Shown: piece by piece, positions 18,194 through 27,645 of the stretch
Layout: each line of letters begins with the position of its first letter
Numbering within the stretch: position 1 is the first letter of the stretch
Assembly: GCA_036844945.1 (NCBI GenBank)
Contig: DAIUEV010000016.1
Coordinates: 1-62,619, forward strand
Source of the DNA: Palsa-461 sp036844945
GTDB lineage: Bacteria; Actinomycetota; Acidimicrobiia; Acidimicrobiales; RAAP-2
Length of the DNA stretch: 62,619 nt
Reading direction: 5' to 3'
Program-made: the position numbers and the translations under genes
The notes under the pieces: model-generated
What the model saw: only the letters and a program-made list of their open reading frames with translations
Database searches by the model: none
What the model was told of the DNA's origin: nothing

Positions 18194-20029
18194 ATGGCAG
18201 TCGCGTCACCCACCGCAACGCATCCGAACCGGCTCGTGGAGGCGTTCGTGCGGCGCCAGCTCCGGCACTACCCGCGGACGGCGGCTCGCTACGGGTACCT
18301 GGCGATCGTGGTTGTCACCACGATCATGCTCTATTACCTCTACTACGTGGAGGGGGCGGTCCTCCCGCTGCTGCTGCCCTCGTACCACATGTCGTTCCAG
18401 TACTTCCTGTACGTGATCGTGGTGTCCAACGCGATCGGGGCGTTCACCGCCTTCATCGGAGGGCTCTCCGACGTGATCGGTCGGGCCAACCTCACGATCT
18501 ACGGCACCCTGACCGTGGCGCTGGTCCAGCTGGCGGCCATCCCGAATATCCACTCGAAGTTCGGCTTCGCCATCGCCTACTCGGTGATCGGGTTCGCCGA
18601 AGGGGTCATCCTCGTGTCGACCCCGGCTCTCATGCGGGACTTCTCGCCCCAGGTGGGCCGAGGGGCCGCCATGGGCTTTTGGGCGCTCGGGCCCACGATG
18701 GGGGCGCTCACGGCCAGCCTGGTGGCCACCCATACGCTCCCGCACCTCGCCCCGTGGCAGGACCAGTTCGTGATCTCCGGGATCGTGTGCATGGTGGTGG
18801 TGGTGGTCTCGTTCGTGTTCCTGCGCGAGCTCTCACCCCAGCTGCGCGACCAGCTCATGGTGTCGGAGCGGGAGCGGGTGCTTGTGGAGGCGCGGGCGCT
18901 CGGGATCGACGTCGAGAAGGAAAGCCGCCACCCGCTGCGGACGATGCTCCGGCTGGACCTGTTGTCCTCGTCGGTGGCCGTCTCGGTCTTCCTGCTCTTC
19001 TACTACGCGTCGGTCAGTGTCCTCACCCTCTACTGGGTGGTCGTGTTCAGTCGTTCGACCCCCGACGCCAACGCCATCAACGTGTGGTACTCGGCCGTCC
19101 TATCGGGCGCCCTGGTGCTCTTCGGTGTCCTCTCCGACCGGCTCCGGGTGCGCAAGCCGTTCATGCTCGTGGGGGCGATCGCCACCATGGTGATGATGGT
19201 GTTCCTCATCCTTCAGGTCGACGACCCACACGTGGGGTACTACTCGAACGTCCTGATCGTGGTGCTCCTCGCGATCACCATCGGCTGCGCGTACTCCCCT
19301 TGGATGGCGAGCTACACCGAGCAGATCGAATCGCACAACCCGGCGCTCACGGCCACCGGCCTCGCCATCTGGGGATGGATGCTCCGGATCGTCGTGGCGA
19401 TCTCGTTCCTGGTGCTCCCCCGAATCATCACCACCTCCACCACGCTCGTCGACAACCAGCAGGCGGCCGGGGTGCTGCAGAGCATCCAAGCGGCGGTTCC
19501 CTATGCGCCGGGCGCGAGCGGATGCGCCACGAAGTCGGCGCCGTCGAGCGTGCTTGCCGGTCTCCAGTCGACCGGCGAACCGGGGCCCCAGACGCTCGGG
19601 AAGCTGATCGCCGCCTGCGACCGGACCCACAACCTGGGCGACGCTCTGAACGCCGTCGGCGGCCTCACCAATCCCCAGGTGCTGGGGCTCCTTGCCTACA
19701 ACCCGCTCGCGACGGCGATCTCGAACGGCCATCCGGTGAGCAACGCCGAGATCGCGGCCAAGGTGGGGACGCACTCGCAGAACCTGGCCAATCTCCTTTA
19801 CACGGAGAAGAAGGTGCTGCCCGCCGCCAAGGCCTCACCCGGTGAGTGGAAGCGTTGGTGGGAGGTCTGCATCGGCGGTCAGGGCGTGTTCCTCCTCCTG
19901 GTGTTCGCCATGCGGGGCCGTTGGAACCCCCGGGCGGCGCGGCGGGACTTCGAGGCCCACGAGCAGTTGGTGACCGAGGAGCTGGTCAGGCTCGCGGCGG
20001 CCGAGCCGGCCTCGGCGGGCGTCAGCTGA
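18194..20029 (+). CDS. MFS transporter with large insertion before the last helix
   Basis: The 611-residue membrane protein has MFS features: GGLSDVIGRANL in the loop between helices 2 and 3, a helix 5 region GPTMGALTASLVAT, and GVLSDRLRVRKPF in the second half. It is much longer than the usual 400-450 residues because about 130 residues rich in Ala, Asn and Gly (roughly 430-560) are inserted between LVLPRIITT and the final helix GQGVFLLLVFAM. This loop is probably extracytoplasmic. GGGAGG precedes ATG 18194. The gene overlaps the convergent CoA-transferase gene by 8 nt. The substrate is unknown; its position opposite a PadR-ABC operon suggests export or uptake of a small organic compound. 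Confidence 0.8.
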   Translation: MAVASPTATHPNRLVEAFVRRQLRHYPRTAARYGYLAIVVVTTIMLYYLYYVEGAVLPLLLPSYHMSFQYFLYVIVVSNAIGAFTAFIGGLSDVIGRANLTIYGTLTVALVQLAAIPNIHSKFGFAIAYSVIGFAEGVILVSTPALMRDFSPQVGRGAAMGFWALGPTMGALTASLVATHTLPHLAPWQDQFVISGIVCMVVVVVSFVFLRELSPQLRDQLMVSERERVLVEARALGIDVEKESRHPLRTMLRLDLLSSSVAVSVFLLFYYASVSVLTLYWVVVFSRSTPDANAINVWYSAVLSGALVLFGVLSDRLRVRKPFMLVGAIATMVMMVFLILQVDDPHVGYYSNVLIVVLLAITIGCAYSPWMASYTEQIESHNPALTATGLAIWGWMLRIVVAISFLVLPRIITTSTTLVDNQQAAGVLQSIQAAVPYAPGASGCATKSAPSSVLAGLQSTGEPGPQTLGKLIAACDRTHNLGDALNAVGGLTNPQVLGLLAYNPLATAISNGHPVSNAEIAAKVGTHSQNLANLLYTEKKVLPAAKASPGEWKRWWEVCIGGQGVFLLLVFAMRGRWNPRAARRDFEAHEQLVTEELVRLAAAEPASAGVS

Positions 20030-22367
20030 AGAGACCCTCGCTCATCGCTTCGGCCACCGCGCCCTCGTCCATGCCGAGGAGCTCGGGGTAGATCTCGAAG
20101 TTGTGCTCGCCGACGTACGCCCCGGCCCTGCGGTAGGGCTCGAGATCGGTGCCGCTCCAGAGCGCCGGGAACCGGTCGTGCGGGCGGGTCCCGAATGCGG
20201 GGTGGTCGAAGGTCTGCCAGAAGGCGCGCGCCTCGAGGTGCGGGTCCGCCATGAGGTCGCCGGTGTGCTGGACCTTCCCGGCCGGCACCCCGGCCTCCTG
20301 CAGGCGGTCCTGGGCCTCGTCGGCCGAGACCGACGCGACCCACCGGCCGACCAGCTCGTCGACCTCGTCGGACCGCTCTCGCCGCGCGTCCAGCTCGGCC
20401 AGGCGGGGATCGGCCTCGAGCCCGGCTTCCCCGACGAGCCTCGCCCAGTCGCCGTCGTCCCGGCACGAGACCGCGAGCCACTCGCCGTCGGCGCTGCGGT
20501 AGCACTCGTTCGGGACGAGGAGCCCGAAGGGGTCACGGTTGCCGATCGGGTGGGCTTCCCGGCCGTTGCTCATGAAGTCGGTGAGCGCCGGGCCGATCAG
20601 GTAGCCACCGGTCTCCATCTGGGAGATGTCGACGTGCTGCCCCTCGCCGGTGTGGTCGCGGTGCTCGAGCGCGGCGAGGACGGCGAAGCCGGCGGACAGA
20701 CCGGCCGCGATGTCGTTCAGCGAGTAGCCGGGACCGAGATCGCCGCGACCGGGCGGGTTGGAGAGGTAGGTGAGGCCGCAGAGCGCGTGGATCGTCGGGG
20801 CATAGGTCACGAGGTTTGACCACGGGCCCTCGTGGCCGCAACCCGACATGGTCACATAGACGAGCCCCGGATTCGACTGCCGCGCCTGTTCGTAGGAGAG
20901 CCCCCAGCGGTCGAGCACGCCCGCGGAGAAGTTCTCGATCAGGACGTCGCTCTGCTCGATGCACCGGCGCACGATCCCGGTCGCCCGCTCGTCCTTCATG
21001 TTGAGCGTCACCAGGCGCTTGGACCGGTTCCAGACATAGAAGTACGGATGGCTCGGGTCGTTCACGACGGTCGCCCGCTCGGTGGTCTGGAACTTCACGA
21101 TGTCGGCGCCCAGATCCCCGAGCAACCGGGTGCACACGGGCCCGGCCAGGACGTGGCTGAGGTCGAGGACGCGCAGGCCGTCGAGGGGCTTGGCCGGGTC
21201 TCGGGACAACACGGGTGCCGGCGGGCGGGGCGCCGCCCAGCGCTCGAGCACCCGTTGGGGATCGGCGTCTTCGGGGGGCGCCGGCGGCGGGGCCGGAGTG
21301 GCCCCGAACCGGGCCACCGGGCCCGGGAGTACCACCGCCGACCCGCCCCAGTCGACCGACCGGAGGAAGCCCCGGAACTCGTGCTGGGGGTTCGACGCCA
21401 CCTGCGCCACCGTCTGGACCTCGGCAAAGGCGATGTGGCGCGCCTGCGCGCCCTCGAACAGGTCGCCGGCATCCTTGGTCGCAGCGAAGCCGGCCACCAC
21501 ATCCATCAGCCGCGGAAGCTGGGTGAGCAGCTCCTGGGGTGGGCGATTGACCAACTCGAGCGCCGGCTCGAACCCCTCCTCCACCATCCAGCCGAGCAGC
21601 CCAACCCCGTTGGGGGTCGGGGTGACCATCTCCCAGCCCCGCTTGGCCGGAACCACCTTGTAGGCGCCGATCCAGTGCAACGACCCCTGGCGGGGGGCGA
21701 TCTTCGGGTAGGGGAGCAGGTCGTCGAACCAGTATTGGAACAGCAGCTGCTCGACCGTCGTACACACGACCTCGTAGAGCGAGACGTCGACGTGTTGCCC
21801 GTGCCCCTCGCGCCGGGCCGCCCGGACCGCCGCCAGGCCGCAGTTCGCGGCCATGAACCCGGCGAAGTTGTAGGTCTGGCGACCCCAGGGGTTGATCGGC
21901 TGATCGGGCAATCCCGAGAGGGACAGGACACCGCCCAGCGCCGAGGCCACCAGATCGCTCGTCTGCCAGTGGCTCCGCGGGCCGGTGCGCCCGAAAGGCG
22001 TCAGCGATACCTGGACGAGGTGCGGGTTGGCCGCGAGGAGGTCGGCGTGGTCGAGGCCGCGGCGGGCCATCGCCCCCGGCGGCTCGGTCTCGATGACGAG
22101 GTCGGCATGCTCCGCGAGCGCGCGATAGGCCGAACCGCCCTCTTCGGTGTCGAGGTCGATGTGCAGCCGCAGCTTGCCGCCGTCGTACCACCAGTCGAGG
22201 AGCCCGCCCAGAGCGGCGGCATCGGCCGACCGCATCGGCGGCCCCGATGACCCCCGCCCGACGCGGGCGACGGTCGCCCCGGCCTCGGCAAGCAGCTTCG
22301 CCGCGAAGCGGCCGCTGTCGTCGGTGAGGTCGATCACCCGGAGACCCTCGAGCGGGCCACGTGCCAT
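20022..22367 (-). CDS. Tandem CaiB/BaiF-type CoA-transferase (class III, fused two-domain)
   Basis: The 781-residue protein contains two CaiB/BaiF halves. The first starts GLRVIDLTDDSGRFAAKLLA, and the second (from about residue 395) starts GLRVLDLSHVLAGPVCTRLLGDLGADIVK and continues to HFEIYPELLG-like ends. Class III CoA-transferases move CoA between carboxylic acids through an aspartyl-CoA intermediate. The second half keeps the typical GPWSN and GDLGPGYSLNDIAAGLSAGF regions. Members usually work as dimers of single-domain chains; here both are in one polypeptide, and the first half looks divergent. GGAGGAC precedes ATG 22367. The substrate cannot be inferred. Confidence 0.85.
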   Translation of the reverse strand: MARGPLEGLRVIDLTDDSGRFAAKLLAEAGATVARVGRGSSGPPMRSADAAALGGLLDWWYDGGKLRLHIDLDTEEGGSAYRALAEHADLVIETEPPGAMARRGLDHADLLAANPHLVQVSLTPFGRTGPRSHWQTSDLVASALGGVLSLSGLPDQPINPWGRQTYNFAGFMAANCGLAAVRAARREGHGQHVDVSLYEVVCTTVEQLLFQYWFDDLLPYPKIAPRQGSLHWIGAYKVVPAKRGWEMVTPTPNGVGLLGWMVEEGFEPALELVNRPPQELLTQLPRLMDVVAGFAATKDAGDLFEGAQARHIAFAEVQTVAQVASNPQHEFRGFLRSVDWGGSAVVLPGPVARFGATPAPPPAPPEDADPQRVLERWAAPRPPAPVLSRDPAKPLDGLRVLDLSHVLAGPVCTRLLGDLGADIVKFQTTERATVVNDPSHPYFYVWNRSKRLVTLNMKDERATGIVRRCIEQSDVLIENFSAGVLDRWGLSYEQARQSNPGLVYVTMSGCGHEGPWSNLVTYAPTIHALCGLTYLSNPPGRGDLGPGYSLNDIAAGLSAGFAVLAALEHRDHTGEGQHVDISQMETGGYLIGPALTDFMSNGREAHPIGNRDPFGLLVPNECYRSADGEWLAVSCRDDGDWARLVGEAGLEADPRLAELDARRERSDEVDELVGRWVASVSADEAQDRLQEAGVPAGKVQHTGDLMADPHLEARAFWQTFDHPAFGTRPHDRFPALWSGTDLEPYRRAGAYVGEHNFEIYPELLGMDEGAVAEAMSEGLFS

Positions 22368-22477
22368 GGCGTCCTCCAGTGGCGAGACGCTCAGATTAGG
22401 AGCCATCGCTCGAGGGACGCCGGTCCGCCGCCGACGCCGAGTGGAGCGGATTCCCCGACGCTGCTAACGCGGGGACT

Positions 22478-23746
22478 GTGGAGCCCGACACCCCTCGTCC
22501 CGCCGCTCCCGATCCGAGCTGGTTCGACGATGCCCGGGTCGGGATGTTCGTGCACTGGGACCACGCCAGCCAGCAGGGGCTGGAGCTCTCCTGGCCCCTC
22601 GTGGGCGGGGTCTTCGCCCTGCCCCGTTGCCAGTCGGTCGGCGTCGAGCAGTACCACTCGTCGGCCGCCACCTTCGATCCGACCTCCTGGGACCCGGTCG
22701 AGCTGGCTCGGACGGCCCGGCGGGCGGGGATGGGGTACGTGGTGTTCACCGCCAAGCACCACTCCGGATACGCGATGTGGCACACGGATTGCTCGGACTT
22801 CTCGATCGAGCACTCTCCCTATGGCGCCGACATCGTGGCCGGGCTGGTCGAGGCGGTCCGGGGCGAGGGCCTGCGGGTCGGCATCTACTTCTCGCTGTCG
22901 GACTGGCACCACCCCGACTACCCGGCGTTCACCGAGGCCGACAAGCCCTATGTGGTGGGGGCCTCACCGCCGCGGCCGAACCCGGGGGCCTGGGCGCGCT
23001 ATCTCGAGTTCATGACGGCCCAGCTCACCGAACTGCTGACCCGCTACGGCCGGATCGACGTCTTGTGGTTCGACGGGGGCTGGGAGCGTCCCGACTGGGG
23101 GGCCGAGCACCTCGAGGAGACGATCCGCGGCCTGCAGCCATCCATCCTCATCAACGACCGGCTCCCCGGGGTGGGCGACTTCGCCACCCCAGAGCAGTTC
23201 GTGCCCGACGAGGCGCCCGCCGGGCGCTGGGAGACCTGCCTGACCATGAACGAGAGCTGGGGGTGGAACCCCGACGACGAGGAGTACAAGTCGGGCCGCC
23301 AGCTGATCCACACCCTGTGCGAGGTCGCCGGCAAGGGCGGCAACCTCCTCGTGAACGTGAGCCCGAAGGGCGACGGCTCGCTCCCCGACCCCCAGAAGGA
23401 GCGGCTCGAGGCGCTCGGGACCTGGATGGCGGCCAACGGTCGGGCGGTCAGGGGCACCTCCCCCGGCCTGCGGCCGGCCCAGTTCTACGGCCCGAGCACC
23501 GTGCGCGGCGAGACCACCTACCTCCACCTCCTCATGCGCCCCTACGACAGCGTCGACGTGCGCGACGTGCCGGTCCGCAGGGTCCAGGCGGTACGCGAGC
23601 TGGCGTCGGGCCGCGCCCTCGGCTTTCGAACCCGCACGGGTGTGATCGAGGGGTTGCTGCCGGAGCCCCGCGGAACCCTCACAATCGAGGTGCCCGCCGA
23701 CGTCGTGGGCGACGACGCCACGGTGGTCGCGATCGAAATGGGATGA
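22478..23746 (+). CDS. Alpha-L-fucosidase, glycoside hydrolase family 29
   Basis: The 422-residue protein has the GH29 signatures GMFVHWDHASQQG, TAKHHSGYAMW, GIYFSLSDWHHPDY and IDVLWFDGGW, with Asp199 as the likely nucleophile, followed by KGGNLLVNVSPKGDG. GH29 enzymes remove alpha-linked L-fucose with retention. There is no signal peptide, so it would act inside the cell on imported oligosaccharides or small fucosides. GTG 22478 is the start. The gene stands alone, divergent from the CoA-transferase gene. No fucose transport or catabolism genes are nearby. Confidence 0.9.
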   Translation: MEPDTPRPAAPDPSWFDDARVGMFVHWDHASQQGLELSWPLVGGVFALPRCQSVGVEQYHSSAATFDPTSWDPVELARTARRAGMGYVVFTAKHHSGYAMWHTDCSDFSIEHSPYGADIVAGLVEAVRGEGLRVGIYFSLSDWHHPDYPAFTEADKPYVVGASPPRPNPGAWARYLEFMTAQLTELLTRYGRIDVLWFDGGWERPDWGAEHLEETIRGLQPSILINDRLPGVGDFATPEQFVPDEAPAGRWETCLTMNESWGWNPDDEEYKSGRQLIHTLCEVAGKGGNLLVNVSPKGDGSLPDPQKERLEALGTWMAANGRAVRGTSPGLRPAQFYGPSTVRGETTYLHLLMRPYDSVDVRDVPVRRVQAVRELASGRALGFRTRTGVIEGLLPEPRGTLTIEVPADVVGDDATVVAIEMG

Positions 23747-24087
23747 GGAACCGAGTGAGGCGGCCAGCCGCGGCACGGGTGTCCGAACGCCCGACGACCC
23801 GGCCGACCTGCTGAGAGGCGCCACCCGGAGTTCGACACCGGGACGTCGATCGATTGGGCGTGGTTGTGCCCACCGGTGTCCATTCCCGGCGCGCTGACCG
23901 CGTCGTCGTCCGGACCAGGCGATCGATTCGTCCGTCGGATACCGCAGAGCTCCGGGAGCGACAGAGAAGGCGGCTGGCTAAATTTCGGCAGTGATCGGCG
24001 TTGGCGAGCCCAAGCGGTGACCGATGGCGCGCGGCGGGCACCACCGCCGACCGGGAACGACGTCGAGGGCGCCGCACCGAGAGACCG
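23747..24087. other. Intergenic region, no feature seen
   Basis: These 341 bases lie between the fucosidase and the hydrolase-cyclase genes. I see no gene, repeat or clear hairpin. CTAAATTTC near 23978 is an AT-rich spot in otherwise GC-rich DNA and may be part of a promoter. Confidence 0.4.
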
Positions 24088-25413
24088 ATGACGGGCGACC
24101 GACCGCCGGTTCGTTATGCAATGTCGGGTGACGTGAGCATCGCCTACCGCGTCATGGGTGAGGGTCCACTCGATCTCGTGTGGGTCCACGGACTGGCAGG
24201 CAACCTCGAGGCAGATTGGGAAAGCCCATTTCTCGTCCAGCTCTTCGAACGGCTCGCGTCTTTCTCGAGGCTCATCAGCTTCGACAAGCGAGGCGTCGGC
24301 CTCTCGGATCGTAACGTCGGCGCTCCGACACTCGAAGGGCGAATGGATGACGTCCGAGCGGTCATGGACGCAGTGGGTTCCGAGCGAGCCGCGCTTCTCG
24401 GTCTGTCTGAGGGTGGTCCGATGTGCATTCTCTTTGCCGCCACCTATCCAGAGCGAACACTGGCACTCGTCCTCTACGGTACGTTGGCACGAGTCCGACG
24501 CGACGTCGACTATCCCTACGGCAACGAAGAGGCGTTCGACACGCTGTATCGGATAGTTGATCAGGGCTGGGGAACAGGGGAGTCCTTGTCGGTATTCGCG
24601 CCGAGCCTTCTTGGCGACGAACGGCTCCGTGAACAGATGGGCTATGAGGAGCGGACGTCGGGCAGCCCGGGAACAATTCGAGCCTTCCTGGACACACTGC
24701 TCGGCATCGACGTGCGCCCCGTGCTGCCGACCATCTCCGTGCCGACACTGGTCCTGCACGGCAGGGATGACATTACGGTCCCAATAGGAAACGGTCGCTG
24801 GTTGTCCGACCACATCGAGGGTGCTCGCTTCGTCGAACTGCCCGGTGAGCACCTCGCCTTCGCCTATGAGCCCCGTTTCTCCGATGAGATTGAGGAGTTC
24901 CTCACCGGTGACCGTCGCGCACCAGATCTCGAACGGATGCTGTCGACGATTCTCTTCACCGACATCGTGGCCTCCACCGAGCGGGCCGCGGCCATGGGTG
25001 ACCGTCAATGGCGTGATCTCCTTGAACTGCATCACAGTACGGTGCGACATGAGCTCGCCCGCTTTCGGGGAAGAGAAGTCGACACCGCTGGCGATGGTTT
25101 CTTCGCCACCTTCGATGGGCCGGCTCGGGCGATTCGGTGCGCAATGAGCATCTGCCGTCATGTTCATGAACTCGGCATTGAGATTCGCGCCGGCGTTCAC
25201 ACGGGCGAGGTGGAAGTGACCGATCAGGGAGTTGCCGGAATCGCCGTGCACATCGGGGCCAGGATCTCCGCTCTCGCTCAGCCGAGCGAGGTCCTGGTCT
25301 CGAGAACCGTCGTGGATCTGGTCGCAGGATCCAACATTCAGTTCGAGGATCGAGAGATCCACCGACTGAAGGGAGTGCCTGGAGAGTGGCAGCTATTTGC
25401 TGCCCACGAATAG
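24088..25413 (+). CDS. Alpha/beta hydrolase fused to class III adenylate/guanylate cyclase
   Basis: The 441-residue protein joins two domains. Residues 1 to about 265 are an alpha/beta hydrolase with VWVHGLAGN (oxyanion), nucleophile elbow LLGLSEGGP (Ser107), acid in VLHGRDDITVP and histidine in PGEHLAFAYEP, so the triad looks complete. From about residue 275, TILFTDIVASTERAA and DTAGDGFFATFDGP (both metal aspartates) and RAGVHTGEVE mark a class III cyclase homology domain. This arrangement is known in actinobacteria. The hydrolase half probably senses or processes a ligand, or ester, that tunes cAMP production. No membrane segment is present, so it is cytosolic. The start is ATG 24088. Confidence 0.85.
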   Translation: MTGDRPPVRYAMSGDVSIAYRVMGEGPLDLVWVHGLAGNLEADWESPFLVQLFERLASFSRLISFDKRGVGLSDRNVGAPTLEGRMDDVRAVMDAVGSERAALLGLSEGGPMCILFAATYPERTLALVLYGTLARVRRDVDYPYGNEEAFDTLYRIVDQGWGTGESLSVFAPSLLGDERLREQMGYEERTSGSPGTIRAFLDTLLGIDVRPVLPTISVPTLVLHGRDDITVPIGNGRWLSDHIEGARFVELPGEHLAFAYEPRFSDEIEEFLTGDRRAPDLERMLSTILFTDIVASTERAAAMGDRQWRDLLELHHSTVRHELARFRGREVDTAGDGFFATFDGPARAIRCAMSICRHVHELGIEIRAGVHTGEVEVTDQGVAGIAVHIGARISALAQPSEVLVSRTVVDLVAGSNIQFEDREIHRLKGVPGEWQLFAAHE

Positions 25414-25545
25414 CCAGGTCAAGATCCGGCAGCTGCCGAATCCGTAACCGTTGAAACTGAGCCCTCCGTCACACCGCGGTGCATCGGCAGAGTTCTTCGA
25501 ACGGACCAAGGGTCGCCGAGCGCGGCGCTGGTGCGAGGTGAGCCG

Positions 25546-27051
25546 CTAACCCTGGTCGCCAGGTCCGCTCGCATGCTTCCCATGCCCGGGCGGACCGGGA
25601 GTCGGCGGGGGGGCGGTCGTGGTCGTCGTCGCGATGGTCGGGGCGCGGAGCGTCGCTGCCAGTCTGGACACGTCACCGGCGAGTATCGACGCCTCCCGTG
25701 GCGCGATCGTGCCGTTGGCCGCGCCCCCGGCCACCGAGGAGTCGATCATCCCGAGGTCCGGGCCGATCGCAGCGGGGCCGCCGTCACCGTCGACCGCGGC
25801 CAGCAGTTGGTCGACCTCGCCGAGGATGCCGGCGGCGGCCGACGGAACCACCGAGTGCGCACCGACCCCGGCCTGGACGTCACGGACGAGCGCCGCGGCC
25901 GCATTGGCCACGGTCGGCTCCGGCGCGGCTGGGCGGTGCACAGAAGGACGCGTCGCGGCGGCTCCGTGGGGGGCCGGCCCGGTGGGCCCCGACAGCGCCC
26001 AGGCCAGGAGACCCAGCACCACCATGCAGGCGAGGATCCCGGCGCCCATGCGCTGCCACGAGTGGCGGGTGGCCCGGACAAGGGGAGGCGCCGCCGTGAT
26101 CCTGGTCGCGCCGGCGCCGGTGTCGAGGCGGGTCGATGCCGGCACGGCACCGTCGACCCTGCCGTCCGGCCCGGCCGTATCCTTCCCCCCGCTCGCCCGC
26201 CATCGGGCCGAGAACCCTGGCGCGACGACCATGCCGGCCACGTCGGCTGCGGTCGGTCGACGCGAGACGTCGTCGTCGAGCATGGCTGCGAGCAGGAGCC
26301 GCCACGGACCGGGAAGGTCGCCGGGGAGGCGCACGCCGTCATTCAGCCGTCGCGCCATCACCTCGCCAGCGGTGCCGGCGAACTGGGTCCGCCCGGTCAG
26401 CCCCTCGAGCAGGACGAGGCCGAGCGACCAGACGTCGGCAGCGGGGCCGACCTCGCGGTCGTGCAGCTGCTCGGGCGCCATGTAGGCGGTCGTGCCGAGT
26501 GTGGTGTCGGTGCCGGTCATCGACGCCTGGTCGACGAGGCGGGCGATCCCGAAGTCGGCGAGCCGCACTCTCGAACCCGGGCCCAGCAGCACGTTGGCCG
26601 GCTTCAGGTCCCGGTGCACGACCCCGCGCCCGTGCACGTACGCCAGTCCCGAGCCGAGCGCCGCCCCGACCGTCGCAGCCTCCGACGGGAGAAGGGGCCC
26701 CCGGCGCAGTCGCGCCGCCAGCGTCGGTCCCTCGACCAGCTCGGTCACGAGGTAGGGGCGACCGTCGTCGACCCCGGTCCCGAGCAGGCGCACCAGGTTG
26801 GGGTGCTCGAAGGACTCGAGCGCCGCCGCCTCGCGGGCGAGTCGTCGGGCCAGCGCCGGGTCCGAGGATCGGAGGAGCTTCACCGCGACGGGTCGACCGC
26901 CGTCGAGCTCGTCGGTGGCCCGGTAGACGTCGGCCATGCCGCCCTGCCCGAGCCGGGGCCCGAGCCGCCAACGACCGCCGACGGTCGGCCCGAGGTGAGG
27001 GGTGGTCGCCGGGGCGTCGCCCGCGACCGTTGGGGACCGAGTCTCGGTCAT
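25546..27051 (-). CDS. Serine/threonine protein kinase, PknB-like, with one membrane segment
   Basis: The 501-residue protein has a complete Hanks-type kinase domain at about residues 28-280: P-loop LGQGGMADVY, Lys58 in VAVKLL, HRDLKPAN with Asp148, ADFGIA, and an APE loop at MAPEQL. A juxtamembrane linker leads to a transmembrane helix at about 335-354 and a roughly 145-residue extracytoplasmic region that is Ala-rich with a Thr/Pro end. There are no PASTA repeats, so it differs from PknB itself. TATGTT lies 8 nt upstream of ATG 27051, suggesting leaderless expression. Substrates are unknown. Confidence 0.92.
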   Translation of the reverse strand: MTETRSPTVAGDAPATTPHLGPTVGGRWRLGPRLGQGGMADVYRATDELDGGRPVAVKLLRSSDPALARRLAREAAALESFEHPNLVRLLGTGVDDGRPYLVTELVEGPTLAARLRRGPLLPSEAATVGAALGSGLAYVHGRGVVHRDLKPANVLLGPGSRVRLADFGIARLVDQASMTGTDTTLGTTAYMAPEQLHDREVGPAADVWSLGLVLLEGLTGRTQFAGTAGEVMARRLNDGVRLPGDLPGPWRLLLAAMLDDDVSRRPTAADVAGMVVAPGFSARWRASGGKDTAGPDGRVDGAVPASTRLDTGAGATRITAAPPLVRATRHSWQRMGAGILACMVVLGLLAWALSGPTGPAPHGAAATRPSVHRPAAPEPTVANAAAALVRDVQAGVGAHSVVPSAAAGILGEVDQLLAAVDGDGGPAAIGPDLGMIDSSVAGGAANGTIAPREASILAGDVSRLAATLRAPTIATTTTTAPPPTPGPPGHGKHASGPGDQG

Positions 27052-27183
27052 CTAGCCGGAACATACCCACGGCGCGGGCGGGTGATGCCTGGCTCTCTCT
27101 CTGAAGTCCCTGGTCGAGGCGTTCTTCCCGGTGCCATGCCCGGTGGCTCAGCCGGACCGCCCGAGTCGGCGGGAGAATGCGCG

Positions 27184-27639
27184 GTGACCACCGTGCAGAT
27201 CCGGGACGCCGACCGCGCCGACGAGGAGGTCCTGCGGGGCCTGTTCCGCCGCTCGGCGCTGCACTACGAGGAGAGCCGCGAGGTCCTGCTCGCCCACCCC
27301 GAGACCCTCGAGTTCTCCCTGCCCGAAGCCGAGCGCGCGACCACGCGGGTGGCGGTCCTCGCCGACGGCCGGATCGCGGGGTTCGCCACGCCCGTCGTGT
27401 CCGACGGGTTCATCGAGCTCGACGACCTCTTCGTCGAGCCCGAGTTCATGCGGCAAGGGATCGCGACCGCCCTGAATCTCGACGTCGTCGAGGTCGCCCG
27501 CCGGCACCACCTCGCTCGCGTCGAGGTCACGGCGAATCCGCACGCCCTGGCGTTCTACGAGCATGTCGGGTTCGTCGCCGACCACCCGGTTGAGACGCGG
27601 TTCGGGCCGGCGGTGCGGATGCACCTCGCCGTCGCCTGA
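27184..27639 (+). CDS. GNAT family N-acetyltransferase
   Basis: The 151-residue protein has the GNAT core with IELDDLFVEPEFMRQGIATALN, where the RQGIA segment matches the acetyl-CoA-binding R/Q-x-x-G-x-G/A motif, and a C-terminal NPHALAFYEHVGF. It acetylates an amine on an unknown small molecule or protein. GTG 27184 is preceded by GGGAGA; an in-frame ATG at 27136 would add 16 residues. The gene is divergent from the kinase gene and convergent with the substrate-binding protein gene, with a 6-bp gap. Confidence 0.8.
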   Translation: MTTVQIRDADRADEEVLRGLFRRSALHYEESREVLLAHPETLEFSLPEAERATTRVAVLADGRIAGFATPVVSDGFIELDDLFVEPEFMRQGIATALNLDVVEVARRHHLARVEVTANPHALAFYEHVGFVADHPVETRFGPAVRMHLAVA

Positions 27640-27645
27640 GGCCGC

